Made by a program: the position numbers and the translations under genes | Origin: Palleronia sp. THAF1 | GTDB taxonomy: Bacteria; Pseudomonadota; Alphaproteobacteria; Rhodobacterales; Rhodobacteraceae | Reading direction: 5' to 3' | Assembly: GCF_009363795.1 (NCBI RefSeq) | Contig: NZ_CP045420.1 | Location: 2,213,001-2,277,000, forward strand | DNA length: 64,000 bases | Shown here: one piece after another, positions 1-8,498 of the stretch | How positions within the stretch are numbered: the stretch's first letter is position 1 | Layout: the number at the start of each line of letters is the position of its first letter | The notes under the pieces: generated by a model | The model's input: the letters and a program-made list of their open reading frames with translations, nothing else | The model's database searches: none | What the model was told of the DNA's origin: nothing

Positions 1-1281
1 GCCGACGAGCAACATGATCACCGCGCCGACGACCAGCAGCCCGACCTGGCTTTGCGTCTGCTTCTTGAAGGTCGCGACCTCTTCGGCGCGCTTTTCTTCC
101 GCGGTCTTCTCCTTGGGCTTCTCGGCCTTCGGTTTGGCGGGCGACGGGTTCTCGCGCTTGGGTGGCGGCCATGTTACCTCTCCGCCGTGGGCGATGGTGG
201 AATCCCGGATGACCTGATCTTCCATGTTCTGATTGACCGTGCCGTCCTTCTCGGGCGTCAGGTCGGTCAGCATGTGGCGGATGTTCGTGGAATACAGCGT
301 CGAAGACTGCTTCGCCATACGGCTGGGGAAGTCGGTGTAGCCGATGATGATGACGCCGTTGTCGGTGACGATACGCTCGTCCTTCACCGTCATCTTGCAG
401 TTGCCACCCTTCTCGGCGGCAAGGTCGACGATGACCGATCCGGGCTTCATCGCCTCGACCATCTCCTTGGTCCACAACTCCGGCGCTTCGCGGTTCGGGA
501 TCAGGGCGGTGGTGATGACGATGTCGATCTCTGGCGCTTGCTCCAGGAACAGCGCAAGCTGCTTTTCGCGGAACTCGGGGCTGGATGGGGCGGCATAGCC
601 CCCTTCGCCCACGCCCTCGGTGTCCTCGAAGTCGAGGAACAGGAACTCTGCCCCCATCGATTCGATCTGCTCGGCGGTCTCGGGTCGCACGTCGAACGCG
701 CGCACGATGGCACCCAGCGACGTGGCGGTGCCCAGCGCGGCCAGACCGGCGACGCCAGCGCCGACAACGAGGATCTTCGCGGGCGGCACCTTTCCGGCGG
801 CGGTGACCTGCCCGGTCAAGAAGCGCCCGAAGATATTCGCCGCCTCGATCACCGCGCGATAGCCCGCGATGTTCGCCATGGACGACAGCGCGTCCATCTT
901 CTGCGCGCGGGAAATGCGCGGCACCATGTCCATCGCGATCAGCGTGGCGCCCTTGTCGGCGGCCTTCTTCATCAGCGCTTCGTTTTCGGCCGGGTAGAAG
1001 AACGAGATCAGCGTCTGCCCCTCGCGCATCATCTCGACCTCGGCCTCGGTCGGCGGGCGGACCTTGGCGATCACGTCGCAGGCGTCGAACACGGCCTTGG
1101 CGCTGTCCAACACCTCGACATCTGCACCGCGATACAGATCGTCCGAGATATCCGCGCGCGATCCGGCTCCGGCCTCGATCACGCAGCTATGGCCCAGCTT
1201 CTGGATGGCTTCCGCCGATTGCGGAGTCAGCGCAACCCGCGCCTCGGTTTCCTGGCTTTCCTTGACGACACCGAACTTCAC
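1..1281 (-). CDS. pntA: NAD(P) transhydrogenase subunit alpha, 3' end outside window
   Basis: Proton-translocating transhydrogenase alpha subunit; with PntB it transfers hydride between NADH and NADP+ at the inner membrane. The first 427 codons are visible. The N-terminal alanine-dehydrogenase-like fold is followed by the RAQKMDALSSMANIAGY signature (about residues 126-141) and a Rossmann loop GAGVAGL (174-180). Near the window edge there is a charged Lys/Glu-rich linker and then the first residues of a membrane segment (GLLVVGAVIMLLVG), so the fused alpha form with C-terminal helices is likely. I chose a GTG start at 1281 because AAGGGGAG lies just upstream and the residues after it (KFGVVKE) match the family start. 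The gene continues past base 1, where pntB would be expected, but that is not visible. Confidence 0.95.
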   Translation of the reverse strand, partial: MKFGVVKESQETEARVALTPQSAEAIQKLGHSCVIEAGAGSRADISDDLYRGADVEVLDSAKAVFDACDVIAKVRPPTEAEVEMMREGQTLISFFYPAENEALMKKAADKGATLIAMDMVPRISRAQKMDALSSMANIAGYRAVIEAANIFGRFLTGQVTAAGKVPPAKILVVGAGVAGLAALGTATSLGAIVRAFDVRPETAEQIESMGAEFLFLDFEDTEGVGEGGYAAPSSPEFREKQLALFLEQAPEIDIVITTALIPNREAPELWTKEMVEAMKPGSVIVDLAAEKGGNCKMTVKDERIVTDNGVIIIGYTDFPSRMAKQSSTLYSTNIRHMLTDLTPEKDGTVNQNMEDQVIRDSTIAHGGEVTWPPPKRENPSPAKPKAEKPKEKTAEEKRAEEVATFKKQTQSQVGLLVVGAVIMLLVG

Positions 1282-1376
1282 GGCCCACTCCCCTTGGTTT
1301 TGCTTGAAAGCGTCATGCCCGACGCAAGATTGTTACGCAAGTGCGCGCCCGCGGGATGCAATCGTATACCACACAA

Positions 1377-1814
1377 TCACACCCAACGGGGCACCGCCTG
1401 CATCCACGGATCGACCGCGGCACCGAAAGCGGCGCGCAGTCGGCCTTCTTCCGGCAGGATGAACCGTGCGCGAAGAATCACGACCAGAACAGCGGCACAT
1501 AGCAGGCCCAGTGGCGCGCCCGCCCAAAGGCTCGCCCCGCAGACGATCAGCACATCGCCCAAGTAGATCGGGTTGCGAGAGAACCGGAAAGGGCCGGTGG
1601 TGACCAGCGCGCTGGGCTGCGTGTGCGGCAACGGATTGGTGCGCGCTGCCAGCATCGTCAGTGTGGCCCAGAGCATCAGCCCCAAAGCCGCCGCGATCAG
1701 TGCAAGACCCAACATTGTCCAGCCCGGCACCGCGACGTGCCACAGCCGGGCCGACCCGAGTGCGGCCAGCGTCATGCCCAGTGCCCACCACGGCGGGAAA
1801 TCGATCCATCGCAT
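1377..1814 (-). CDS. isoprenylcysteine/phospholipid methyltransferase-like membrane protein
   Basis: A 145-aa protein with about four hydrophobic segments. Its C-terminal half carries the pattern GPFRFSRNPIYLGD, followed by a membrane stretch and a late LPEEGRLRAAFG segment. This is the layout of the ICMT/PEMT-type membrane methyltransferases (isoprenylcysteine carboxyl methyltransferase or phospholipid methyltransferase-like), in which SNPIY-x-G and the distal Glu help bind S-adenosylmethionine. The substrate cannot be told from sequence. The start at MRWIDFPPWW is preferred over the longer open frame because that frame extends over the divergent SDR gene. The gene is divergent from that SDR, with only 58 bp between the starts. 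Confidence 0.75.
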   Translation of the reverse strand: MRWIDFPPWWALGMTLAALGSARLWHVAVPGWTMLGLALIAAALGLMLWATLTMLAARTNPLPHTQPSALVTTGPFRFSRNPIYLGDVLIVCGASLWAGAPLGLLCAAVLVVILRARFILPEEGRLRAAFGAAVDPWMQAVPRWV

Positions 1815-1872
1815 ATCGCTTGCACGCCCCTTTCGCACCCGCCACGCTAGTGCGCAGACAGCGGAGGATACA

Positions 1873-2631
1873 ATGGCGAACCTTGCAGGAAAACACGCTC
1901 TGATCACCGGCGGCGGATCGGGCATCGGTCTGGCCATCGCGGTGGCGTTGAAAGACAACGGAGCCAGCGTCACCATCACGGGCCGCACCGAAGCGCGCCT
2001 GCGCGACGCTGCAGAAGCCCATGGCCTGCACCCGCAAGTCATGGATGTGACGGACGAGGCATCGGTCGCAGACGGCACGGCTGCAGCCGTCGACGCGCAT
2101 GGCCCCATCGCGATCTGCGTCGCCAACGCGGGAATTGCCGAGGGCCGCAGCCTGCACAAGACGGACCTCGCCTTCTGGCGGCAGATCACATCCACGAACC
2201 TTGACGGTGCGTTCCTGACGATCCGCGAGTCGCTGAAATCCATGCGCGATCTCGACTACGGGCGCGTCATCGCCGTCAGTTCGATTGCGGGCGTGCGGGG
2301 CTTGAAGGGCGCGCCCGCCTACACGGCCAGCAAGCACGGCGTCATCGGCCTGATCCGGGGCCTGTCCGAAGACTTCCTTGGCAAACCGCAGACCTTCAAC
2401 GCGATCTGCCCGGCTTATGTCGACACAGATATCGTCTCGCGCAACGTAACCTCCATCGCCGACCGCGCGGGGGTGTCGCAGGACGAAGCGCTGAAGATCA
2501 TGGTCAGCCAGAACCGCCACGGCCGCCTGATCGACGCCAATGAAGTCGCGCGCACCGCCCTATGGCTTTGCGATCCGGCCAGCGCGTCGGTGAACGGGCA
2601 ATGCATCGAAATTGCGGGCGGCATGGCCTGA
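1873..2631 (+). CDS. SDR family NAD(P)-dependent oxidoreductase
   Basis: A 252-aa classical short-chain dehydrogenase/reductase. The cofactor loop TGGGSGIG is at residues 12-19, the structural NAG motif sits near residue 85 (VANAGIAEG), and the catalytic Ser plus YTASK (Tyr and Lys) follow around residues 135-155. The C-terminal VNGQCIEIAGG is typical of FabG-like members. It is preceded by a GCGGAGGA ribosome-binding site. It reads in the same direction as kynureninase, 98 bp upstream of it, so the two may share a transcript, although the gap holds an intergenic motif with a C6G5 palindrome. The substrate is unknown; SDR folds alone do not identify it. Confidence 0.85.
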   Translation: MANLAGKHALITGGGSGIGLAIAVALKDNGASVTITGRTEARLRDAAEAHGLHPQVMDVTDEASVADGTAAAVDAHGPIAICVANAGIAEGRSLHKTDLAFWRQITSTNLDGAFLTIRESLKSMRDLDYGRVIAVSSIAGVRGLKGAPAYTASKHGVIGLIRGLSEDFLGKPQTFNAICPAYVDTDIVSRNVTSIADRAGVSQDEALKIMVSQNRHGRLIDANEVARTALWLCDPASASVNGQCIEIAGGMA

Positions 2632-2645
2632 CCGCGGCCGCTCTT

Positions 2646-2674
2646 CTTTGCTCTTCTAAAATACCCCCCGGGGG
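2646..2674 (+). repeat. copy a of dispersed CTTTG-AAATAC intergenic motif
   Basis: CTTTGCTCTTCTAAAATACC followed by a C6G5 palindrome, lying between the SDR gene and kynU. It resembles motif copies at about 5788, 24971, 48711 and 61201. The T-rich then A-rich halves could pair weakly. Function unknown. Confidence 0.45.
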
Positions 2675-2729
2675 ACCGCGTAGTGGCGGGGGAAGAACGC
2701 ATCCTCCGCCGTCTGACCAAAGGACCACG

Positions 2730-3917
2730 ATGACCGATTTCACCGCCACCCGCGCCCTGTTCGATCTGCCCGATGGTCTGACCTATCTGGACGGGAACTC
2801 TCTGGGTCCGATGGCCAAGGCCGTCCCCGACCGGGTGGGCCATGCAATCCGCTCCGAATGGGGGCAAGAGCTGATCCGCGCTTGGAACAGCGCGGGCTGG
2901 ATGGAGATGCCGGACCGTTTGGGCGACCGCATCGCCCCCCTGATCGGCGCCGCACCCGGAACCGTGTCCACTGGCGACACGCTGTCGATCAAGGTGCATC
3001 AGGCTCTGTCCGCCGCACTGAGCCTGACGGATCGCAAGGTGATCCTGTCCGACACCGGCAATTTCCCCACCGATCTGTATATCGCGCAGGGTATCGTGGA
3101 TGCGCTGGATCGCGGGCTGGAATTGCGCTGCGTCGCCCCAGAAGAGATTGAGGCGCATATGACCGACGAAATCGCCGTTTTGATGTTGACCGAGGTGGAC
3201 TACCGCACCGGGCGGCGCCACGACATGGCGCATCTGTCCCGTATCGCCCGTGAGCAAGGCATCGTGACGCTGTGGGACTTGGCCCATTCCGCCGGGGCCT
3301 TCCCGGTCGATAGCGCGGCGCACGCCGATTTCGCCGTGGGCTGCACCTACAAATACCTTAACTCCGGCCCGGGTGGCCCCGCCTTCATCGCCGTGCCGGA
3401 TGCGGTTGCAGATCGGATCGACCCTGCCTTGCCGGGATGGTTGGGCCACGCGGCACCGTTCGACTTCGACCGCGACTACCGCCCCGCACAAGCCGCGCGC
3501 CGGTTCCGCATCGGCACACCGCCCATCCTGCAAATGGCCGCGCTCGACGCCGCGCTGGACGCTTGGGATGGGGTGTCGATGCAGGATGTGCGCAGCCGGT
3601 CACTTGCCCTGTCGCAACGCTTGATCGCGGGGGTAGAGGCCGACTGCCCGTCCCTGACGCTTGCATCCCCACGAGAGGACGCGCACCGCGGCAGCCAGGT
3701 GTCGTTCCGCCACCCACAGGCCTACGCGATTTGCCAGGCGCTGATCGCTCACGATGTCATCGGCGACTTCCGCGCGCCCGATATCCTGCGCTTCGGCATC
3801 ACGCCGCTTTACATCGGCGAAGCGGAAATCGACGCCGCCATCGCCACGATGGCCCGCATCATGCAGGATCGTCTTTACGAAGACCCACGCTTCCAGACCC
3901 GCCAAGCCGTAACATAG
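2730..3917 (+). CDS. kynU: kynureninase
   Basis: Pyridoxal-phosphate enzyme of tryptophan catabolism that cleaves kynurenine to anthranilate and alanine (or 3-hydroxykynurenine to 3-hydroxyanthranilate). The protein is 395 aa, close to the usual 400-420. Family features visible are LDGNSLGP near the N-terminus, DLAHSAGA (PLP contact) and CTYKYLNSGPGGPAF with the Schiff-base lysine at residue 208. The C-terminal part has RFGITPLYIG. The start ATG has AAAGGA seven bases upstream. A kynA-type dioxygenase or kynB is not in this window, so whether this serves full tryptophan breakdown cannot be judged here. Confidence 0.95.
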   Translation: MTDFTATRALFDLPDGLTYLDGNSLGPMAKAVPDRVGHAIRSEWGQELIRAWNSAGWMEMPDRLGDRIAPLIGAAPGTVSTGDTLSIKVHQALSAALSLTDRKVILSDTGNFPTDLYIAQGIVDALDRGLELRCVAPEEIEAHMTDEIAVLMLTEVDYRTGRRHDMAHLSRIAREQGIVTLWDLAHSAGAFPVDSAAHADFAVGCTYKYLNSGPGGPAFIAVPDAVADRIDPALPGWLGHAAPFDFDRDYRPAQAARRFRIGTPPILQMAALDAALDAWDGVSMQDVRSRSLALSQRLIAGVEADCPSLTLASPREDAHRGSQVSFRHPQAYAICQALIAHDVIGDFRAPDILRFGITPLYIGEAEIDAAIATMARIMQDRLYEDPRFQTRQAVT

Positions 3918-3972
3918 GTCGGAACGGCGCGGGCCGGTTTGCCGTTGATCATAGAATTTGATGGAGCCGCCC

Positions 3973-4494
3973 GTGCCAGACCTTCGCCTATCGCTTATCG
4001 CCGGACTGATGCTCTGCGCCGCCCCAGCCACCGCGCAAGACGACACACCGCAGGACGATGTGCCCTTGGGCGGGGTTGGGCGATTGGCCTGTTCGCAAGT
4101 TACCGGGGCCGGGAACCTGCCCTATCTTAGCCAAGCTGCCGATTGGGCCCTGGGCTACATGGCCGGGCGGCTCGACGCGGGACAGGTTCTGCAGGACGAT
4201 GCGGCCCTGTCCCCCGCAGACCCCATCGACCTGGTGACGGGCATTGCAACACGCTGCACCGAAACGCCAGATGCCCCCGTGATCGACGCCGTACGAGATA
4301 TCGCGGCCAAGGTCTTCGGAGACGCAGCCGATGCCGGCCCTGTCGTGGCGGACGCCCCCCCGCCCGAACCGGACCTGCCAGAGCCCATCGCCCCCCGTGA
4401 AACACAAGCGCCACCAGCGCGGCCGGATGGGATAGAGCAAACCACGCCAGAGGATGACACTTCAACGGAACAGGACGAAACAGAAGACACCTGA
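3973..4494 (+). CDS. HdeA-like small periplasmic protein
   Basis: A 173-aa exported protein. It begins with a signal peptide (PDLRLSLIAGLMLCAAPATA), and the mature part has two cysteines flanking WALGYMAGRLDA and PIDLVTGIATRC. That spacing and the W-GY-G motif recall the HdeA/HdeB acid-stress chaperone fold, which has one disulfide; this is my inference and not a firm family call. The last 60 residues are Pro/Glu/Asp-rich and probably disordered. I prefer the GTG at 3973 because GGAG lies six bases upstream; an ATG at 3961 or TTG at 3958 would add a few residues with no better ribosome-binding site. It is convergent with the hydrolase at 4496. Confidence 0.6.
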   Translation: MPDLRLSLIAGLMLCAAPATAQDDTPQDDVPLGGVGRLACSQVTGAGNLPYLSQAADWALGYMAGRLDAGQVLQDDAALSPADPIDLVTGIATRCTETPDAPVIDAVRDIAAKVFGDAADAGPVVADAPPPEPDLPEPIAPRETQAPPARPDGIEQTTPEDDTSTEQDETEDT

Positions 4495-4495
4495 C

Positions 4496-5275
4496 TTACG
4501 CAATCGCGCGCGTCGGAACGGATCGCGCTCCCGCGGACCACATGCGAACCGCGTCGCCAAAGGCGGTGAACAGCTTGCGCGAGACCGGATCAATCCCCGA
4601 ATTGTATTCGGGATGCCATTGCACCGACAGCGTAAAGCCCGGCGCGTCCGCCACATAGGCCGCTTCCGGCGTGCCGTCCTGCGCGCGACCGTCGATCACG
4701 AAGCGCGGCCCCGCCTTCGTCACACCCTGCCCGTGCAGCGTGTTCGTCCGCACCGTCCGCTCGCCCATCAGCCGATGGAACGGGCCGCCGTCGCTGAAGG
4801 TCACGTCATGGCGCAGGGCGAACTTTTCCTCGATGGTGCCGTCGGGCGGCATGCGATGGTTCTCGATCCCCGGCAGATCGCGGATTTCGGGGTGCAGGGT
4901 CGACCCGAAGGCGACGGCCACTTCCTGATACCCACGGCAGATCGCCAGATAGGGCTGGCCCCGCTTGGTCAGCGCCCGGATCAACGGAAGCGCCACGCTG
5001 TCACGACCCCGGTCGAAATCACCGTGCGCTTCGGTCTCTTCGTGGCCGTATTCTTCAGGGTGGACATTGGGTCGCCCGCCGGGGAACAGGAAGCCGTCGC
5101 AGCTGTCCATCAGATCTTCGATCGACACCAACGCCGGGTCGGCGGGCACGATCAACGGCAGCGCGCCGGTGACATTCGCCACCGAGTCAGAAATCATCAA
5201 TCCGCCGCCATGGATGCGGTAGGTGTCGTTCAAAAGATGATGATTGCCGATGATGCCGACGACCGGGCGGGACAT
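4496..5275 (-). CDS. gamma-glutamyl-gamma-aminobutyrate hydrolase family protein (class I GATase)
   Basis: A 259-aa peptidase C26 / PuuD-type enzyme. The glutamine-amidotransferase nucleophile is Cys113 in AICRGYQE, and the His221/Glu223 pair sits in QWHPEY. FPGGRPNVHPEEY near residue 65 matches the oxyanion/substrate loop of this family. Members hydrolyse gamma-glutamyl amides such as gamma-Glu-GABA in putrescine use, but no other puu genes are beside it, so the actual substrate is open. The stop codon lies next to the end of the convergent HdeA-like gene. Confidence 0.88.
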   Translation of the reverse strand: MSRPVVGIIGNHHLLNDTYRIHGGGLMISDSVANVTGALPLIVPADPALVSIEDLMDSCDGFLFPGGRPNVHPEEYGHEETEAHGDFDRGRDSVALPLIRALTKRGQPYLAICRGYQEVAVAFGSTLHPEIRDLPGIENHRMPPDGTIEEKFALRHDVTFSDGGPFHRLMGERTVRTNTLHGQGVTKAGPRFVIDGRAQDGTPEAAYVADAPGFTLSVQWHPEYNSGIDPVSRKLFTAFGDAVRMWSAGARSVPTRAIA

Positions 5276-5350
5276 AAGACGCTCCTGAATGCAGTCGCGG
5301 CAATATAGTCACGCCGGGGCCGACCTTACAACCGGCCCCCGGCGTTGCGA

Positions 5351-5773
5351 TCAGGCGGCGCCGGTCAGCCCGGCTGCCTCCAGCCCCTTCATTCCGACCA
5401 TCGCATCGTTGTCAGATGTATCGCCGGTGATGCCCAGCGCACCGATCACCGCGTCGCCGTCCTTGATGAGGATACCGCCCGGCACCGGCACCACGGCACC
5501 GCCGAATAATCCATTCATCGCGGTCATGAAGTAATGCTGATCTTCGGCCCGCTGCATCTGCGCCGATCCGGGCATCCCAAGCATTACCGCACCATGTGCC
5601 TTTCCATGCGCGACAGCGAACCGGCCCGGAGCCGCCCCGTCCTGACGCTCGAACGCCAACACATGCCCGCCCGCGTCCAACACCACGGCCGACAGCGGCT
5701 TCAATCCCGCTTCGGCACCGGCGTCGAATGTGGCGCGGATCGCCGTGCGCGCTTGGTCCAAGGTGATTTTCAT
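5351..5773 (-). CDS. glcG: GlcG/HbpS family protein (DUF336)
   Basis: A 140-aa protein of the GlcG/HbpS (DUF336) family, with the typical LSAVVLDAGGHVLAFERQDGA start region, the VAHGKAHGAV helix and a late GALGITGDTSDNDAMV segment. In enterobacteria glcG lies in the glycolate locus; related proteins bind haem or are of unknown function. Here it directly follows malate synthase G in the same direction (34 bp apart), which supports a link with glyoxylate metabolism. The glcDEF oxidase genes are absent from the window. Confidence 0.85.
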   Translation of the reverse strand: MKITLDQARTAIRATFDAGAEAGLKPLSAVVLDAGGHVLAFERQDGAAPGRFAVAHGKAHGAVMLGMPGSAQMQRAEDQHYFMTAMNGLFGGAVVPVPGGILIKDGDAVIGALGITGDTSDNDAMVGMKGLEAAGLTGAA

Positions 5774-5787
5774 TGCGCGTTCCCCTG

Positions 5788-5814
5788 CTTCATCTTGTCA
5801 GAAATACTCACTCC
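5788..5814 (+). repeat. copy b of dispersed CTTTG-AAATAC intergenic motif (degenerate)
   Basis: CTTCATCTTGTCAGAAATACTCA lies between glcB and glcG and reads on the plus strand, opposite to both genes. It shares the AAATACTCA core with copies at 24971 and 61201. It overlaps the last bases of glcB. Confidence 0.35.
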
Positions 5815-8033
5815 GCCTTCGCCTTCTGACGATAGGCGTGAAGCAGCGGCTCGGTATAGCCCGACGGCTGTTCACGCCCCTTGAACACCAGATCACAGGC
5901 GGCTTTGAAGGCAGGGCCGTCGAAGCCCGGCGCCATCGGTGTGTAGGACGGATCATCCTTGTTCTGGCCGTCGACGACGCCCGCCATCTTCTTCATCGTC
6001 TCCATCACGCGGTCTTCGGAGATCACGCCGTGGTGCAGCCAATTCGCCAGCGCTTGCGATGAAATCCGGCAGGTCGCGCGGTCTTCCATCAGGCCAACAT
6101 CGTGGATGTCGGGCACCTTCGAACACCCGACGCCCTGATCCACCCAGCGCACCACATAGCCAAGGATGCCCTGCGCGTTGTTTTCGATCTCGGAAGTGAT
6201 GTCGTCCTCGGACCAGTTTTCGGTCGCGATAGGCAGGGTCAGCAACTGGTCCAGCGTCGCGCGCGGACCGCCTTGCGCCAACTCCTCCTGCACCTCTTTC
6301 ACGCTGACCTGATGGTAGTGCAGCGCGTGCAGCGTCGCGGCGGTGGGCGATGGCACCCAGGCACAGGTCGCGCCCGATTTCGGGTGGCCGATCTTCTGCT
6401 CCAGCATGTCAGCCATGCGGTCGGGCATCGCCCACATGCCCTTGCCGATCTGGGCACGCCCGCGCAGACCGCAGGCCAGACCGATATCGACGTTGCGATC
6501 CTCGTAGGCCTTGATCCAGTCGGCGTTCTTCATCTCGCCCTTGCGGACCATCGGTCCCGCTTCCATCGCGGTGTGGATCTCGTCTCCGGTACGATCAAGG
6601 AAGCCGGTGTTGATGAACGCCACGCGATTCTTCGCAGCGCGCAGGCATTCCTTCAGGTTCGCTGAGGTGCGCCGCTCTTCGTCCATGATGCCGATCTTCA
6701 CCGTGTTGGCAGGCAGGCCGAGCATCTTTTCCACGTGGCCGAAAATGCGGTCGGTGAACGCCACCTCTTCGGGGCCGTGCATCTTCGGCTTCACGACGTA
6801 GACCGATCCGGTGACAGAGTTGCCGCCCTCGCGGTTCAGGTCGTGCATGGCGCAAAGCGTGGTCATCGCAGCGTCCAGAAGGCCCTCGAACACCTCGTTC
6901 CCGTCGCGATCCAGGATCGCGGGGTTCGTCATCAGGTGACCGACGTTGCGCACCAGCATCAGCGCGCGGCCCTTGACCGTGACGTCACCACCGTCGGGCG
7001 CGGTGTAGGTGCGGTCCGCCGCCAGCTCGCGGGTGAAGGTCTTGCCGCCCTTCTCAACGCTCTCGGTAAGGTCGCCGCGCATGAGGCCCAGCCAATTGGT
7101 GTAGGCCAGCACCTTGTCTTCGGCATCCACGGCGGCGACCGAATCCTCGCAGTCCATGATCGCGGACATCGCGCTTTCAAGCTGTACGTCGGCCAGACCC
7201 GCTTGGTCCTGCTTGCCGATCTGGTGGTCGCGGTCGATTACAAGTTCGACGTGCAAGCCATTGTGCTTCAATAGAATATGCGTCGGTGCCTCTTTCGGCC
7301 CACGGTAGCCCGCAAAGGCGTCCTTGTCGGCCAACGGCAGAGTGTGTTCGACACCGGGCGTATTGCCCGTGGGGGTCATGCTGTCGCTCTTGCGCATTTC
7401 GTCGGTGTTGCGCCAGTCCTGATCATTCAGGATCAGCGCCTCCAGCCCCTCTTCGGCGACTTGGTAGCCAACGGCCATCTTGTGGCTGCCCGATACCAGC
7501 GGGAAATGCGCGTCCAATACATCCTTCGCGCGGTCGATCACGCGCTTGCCGCGCTCGGGGTCGTAGTCCTTACCGGACGGCAAATCGCCCAGCGCGTCGG
7601 TGCCGTAAAGCGCGTCGTACAGCGACCCCCACCGCGCGTTCGCGGCGTTGAGCGCGTAGCGTGCGTTCATGATCGGCACGACCAGCTGCGGGCCGGGTAT
7701 ATCCGCGATCTCGGGATCGGTTTGCGCGGTCTCAATCTGGAAATCCGCGCCTTCGGACACAAGATAGCCGATTTCGCGCAAGAAATCTGTGTAGGCGGCG
7801 CGGTCCTGCACCTTGCCGGGATTGTCGCGATGCCAAGCGTCGATCTTGCCCTGTATCTCTTCCCGCTTGTCCAGCAGAGCCCGGTTTTCCGGACCCATAT
7901 CGTGCATCAGATCCGACAGACCTTTCCAGAACGAATCCGCCGATACATCCAGCCCGTTCAGCGCCATGTTTTCAACGAAATCGGCCAGTACGTCGGCCAC
8001 CTGCAATCCGTGCTTCTCGACCCGGTCGGTCAT
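5808..8033 (-). CDS. glcB: malate synthase G
   Basis: A 741-aa single-chain malate synthase, condensing glyoxylate with acetyl-CoA to give malate; cytoplasmic. The length is close to the G isoform (about 720) and well above the A isoform (about 530). Visible family blocks are [22 protein letters not shown], the [14 protein letters not shown] region and [13 protein letters not shown]. Further on are [27 protein letters not shown] and a [20 protein letters not shown] block. The ATG overlaps the stop of the upstream DUF2256 gene by four bases (ATGA), so translation is probably coupled. Confidence 0.97.
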   Translation of the reverse strand: MTDRVEKHGLQVADVLADFVENMALNGLDVSADSFWKGLSDLMHDMGPENRALLDKREEIQGKIDAWHRDNPGKVQDRAAYTDFLREIGYLVSEGADFQIETAQTDPEIADIPGPQLVVPIMNARYALNAANARWGSLYDALYGTDALGDLPSGKDYDPERGKRVIDRAKDVLDAHFPLVSGSHKMAVGYQVAEEGLEALILNDQDWRNTDEMRKSDSMTPTGNTPGVEHTLPLADKDAFAGYRGPKEAPTHILLKHNGLHVELVIDRDHQIGKQDQAGLADVQLESAMSAIMDCEDSVAAVDAEDKVLAYTNWLGLMRGDLTESVEKGGKTFTRELAADRTYTAPDGGDVTVKGRALMLVRNVGHLMTNPAILDRDGNEVFEGLLDAAMTTLCAMHDLNREGGNSVTGSVYVVKPKMHGPEEVAFTDRIFGHVEKMLGLPANTVKIGIMDEERRTSANLKECLRAAKNRVAFINTGFLDRTGDEIHTAMEAGPMVRKGEMKNADWIKAYEDRNVDIGLACGLRGRAQIGKGMWAMPDRMADMLEQKIGHPKSGATCAWVPSPTAATLHALHYHQVSVKEVQEELAQGGPRATLDQLLTLPIATENWSEDDITSEIENNAQGILGYVVRWVDQGVGCSKVPDIHDVGLMEDRATCRISSQALANWLHHGVISEDRVMETMKKMAGVVDGQNKDDPSYTPMAPGFDGPAFKAACDLVFKGREQPSGYTEPLLHAYRQKAKAE

Positions 8034-8188
8034 GTCCCGCCCCCCTTGTTGCGCTCCGACCGACAGCGGTCAGAGCAGTATTTCACGTCGTCCCAGACGT
8101 TTCGCCACTTCTTGCGCCACGTGAAGGGGCGACCGCAAGTGGCACAGATCTTTGTCGGTAAATCGCTTTTGCGCGTTCCGCGCGGCAT
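8030..8188 (-). CDS. DUF2256 domain-containing zinc-ribbon-like protein
   Basis: A 52-aa basic protein. It has the DUF2256 pattern: [15 protein letters not shown], then [12 protein letters not shown]. The two CxxC-type pairs (Cys15/Cys18 and Cys38/Cys42) suggest a small zinc ribbon. DUF2256 proteins have no proven function. The stop overlaps the glcB start (ATGA), and its ATG overlaps the TAA of the upstream membrane protein (TAATG), so three genes form a tightly coupled unit. I found it by translating the minus strand between its neighbours. Confidence 0.85.
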   Translation of the reverse strand: MPRGTRKSDLPTKICATCGRPFTWRKKWRNVWDDVKYCSDRCRSERNKGGGT

Positions 8189-8385
8189 TACTCGGCGGAC
8201 TGTTCCGTCGCCGCGCCCTCGGCGCCGATGGGCGTGTCGTCACCCGGTTCGTTGCCGGTCATGGTGATGTAGACGATCAAGCCGATCAGCAGCACGACCG
8301 CCCAGACGATCATCCAGGCCATGCCCATCAAGGGCGTCTTGTGGCGGCGCTTCTGCTTTTCGACGTCAGTGTTCGGTGCAGACAT
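8188..8385 (-). CDS. small single-pass membrane protein, unknown function
   Basis: A 65-aa protein with a basic N-terminal stretch (EKQKRRHKTP), one strong membrane helix at about residues 20-42 (GMAWMIVWAVVLLIGLIVYI) and an acidic tail. The basic-in, acidic-out layout predicts an N-in topology. I do not recognise a family. The start ATG at 8385 has an AAGGACAC stretch just upstream. It shares its last base with the next gene (TAATG) and is divergent from pepN. Confidence 0.7.
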   Translation of the reverse strand: MSAPNTDVEKQKRRHKTPLMGMAWMIVWAVVLLIGLIVYITMTGNEPGDDTPIGAEGAATEQSAE

Positions 8386-8498
8386 CTTGTGTCCTTTCAT
8401 GTCTTGTCGATCGGCCCGCGGGGGGCAATGTGTTGGGGCATAACGTAAGACGGCGTGTCCGGTTCGCCAGCCGTCGCACGCAGGACGAAAGGTCGCCC

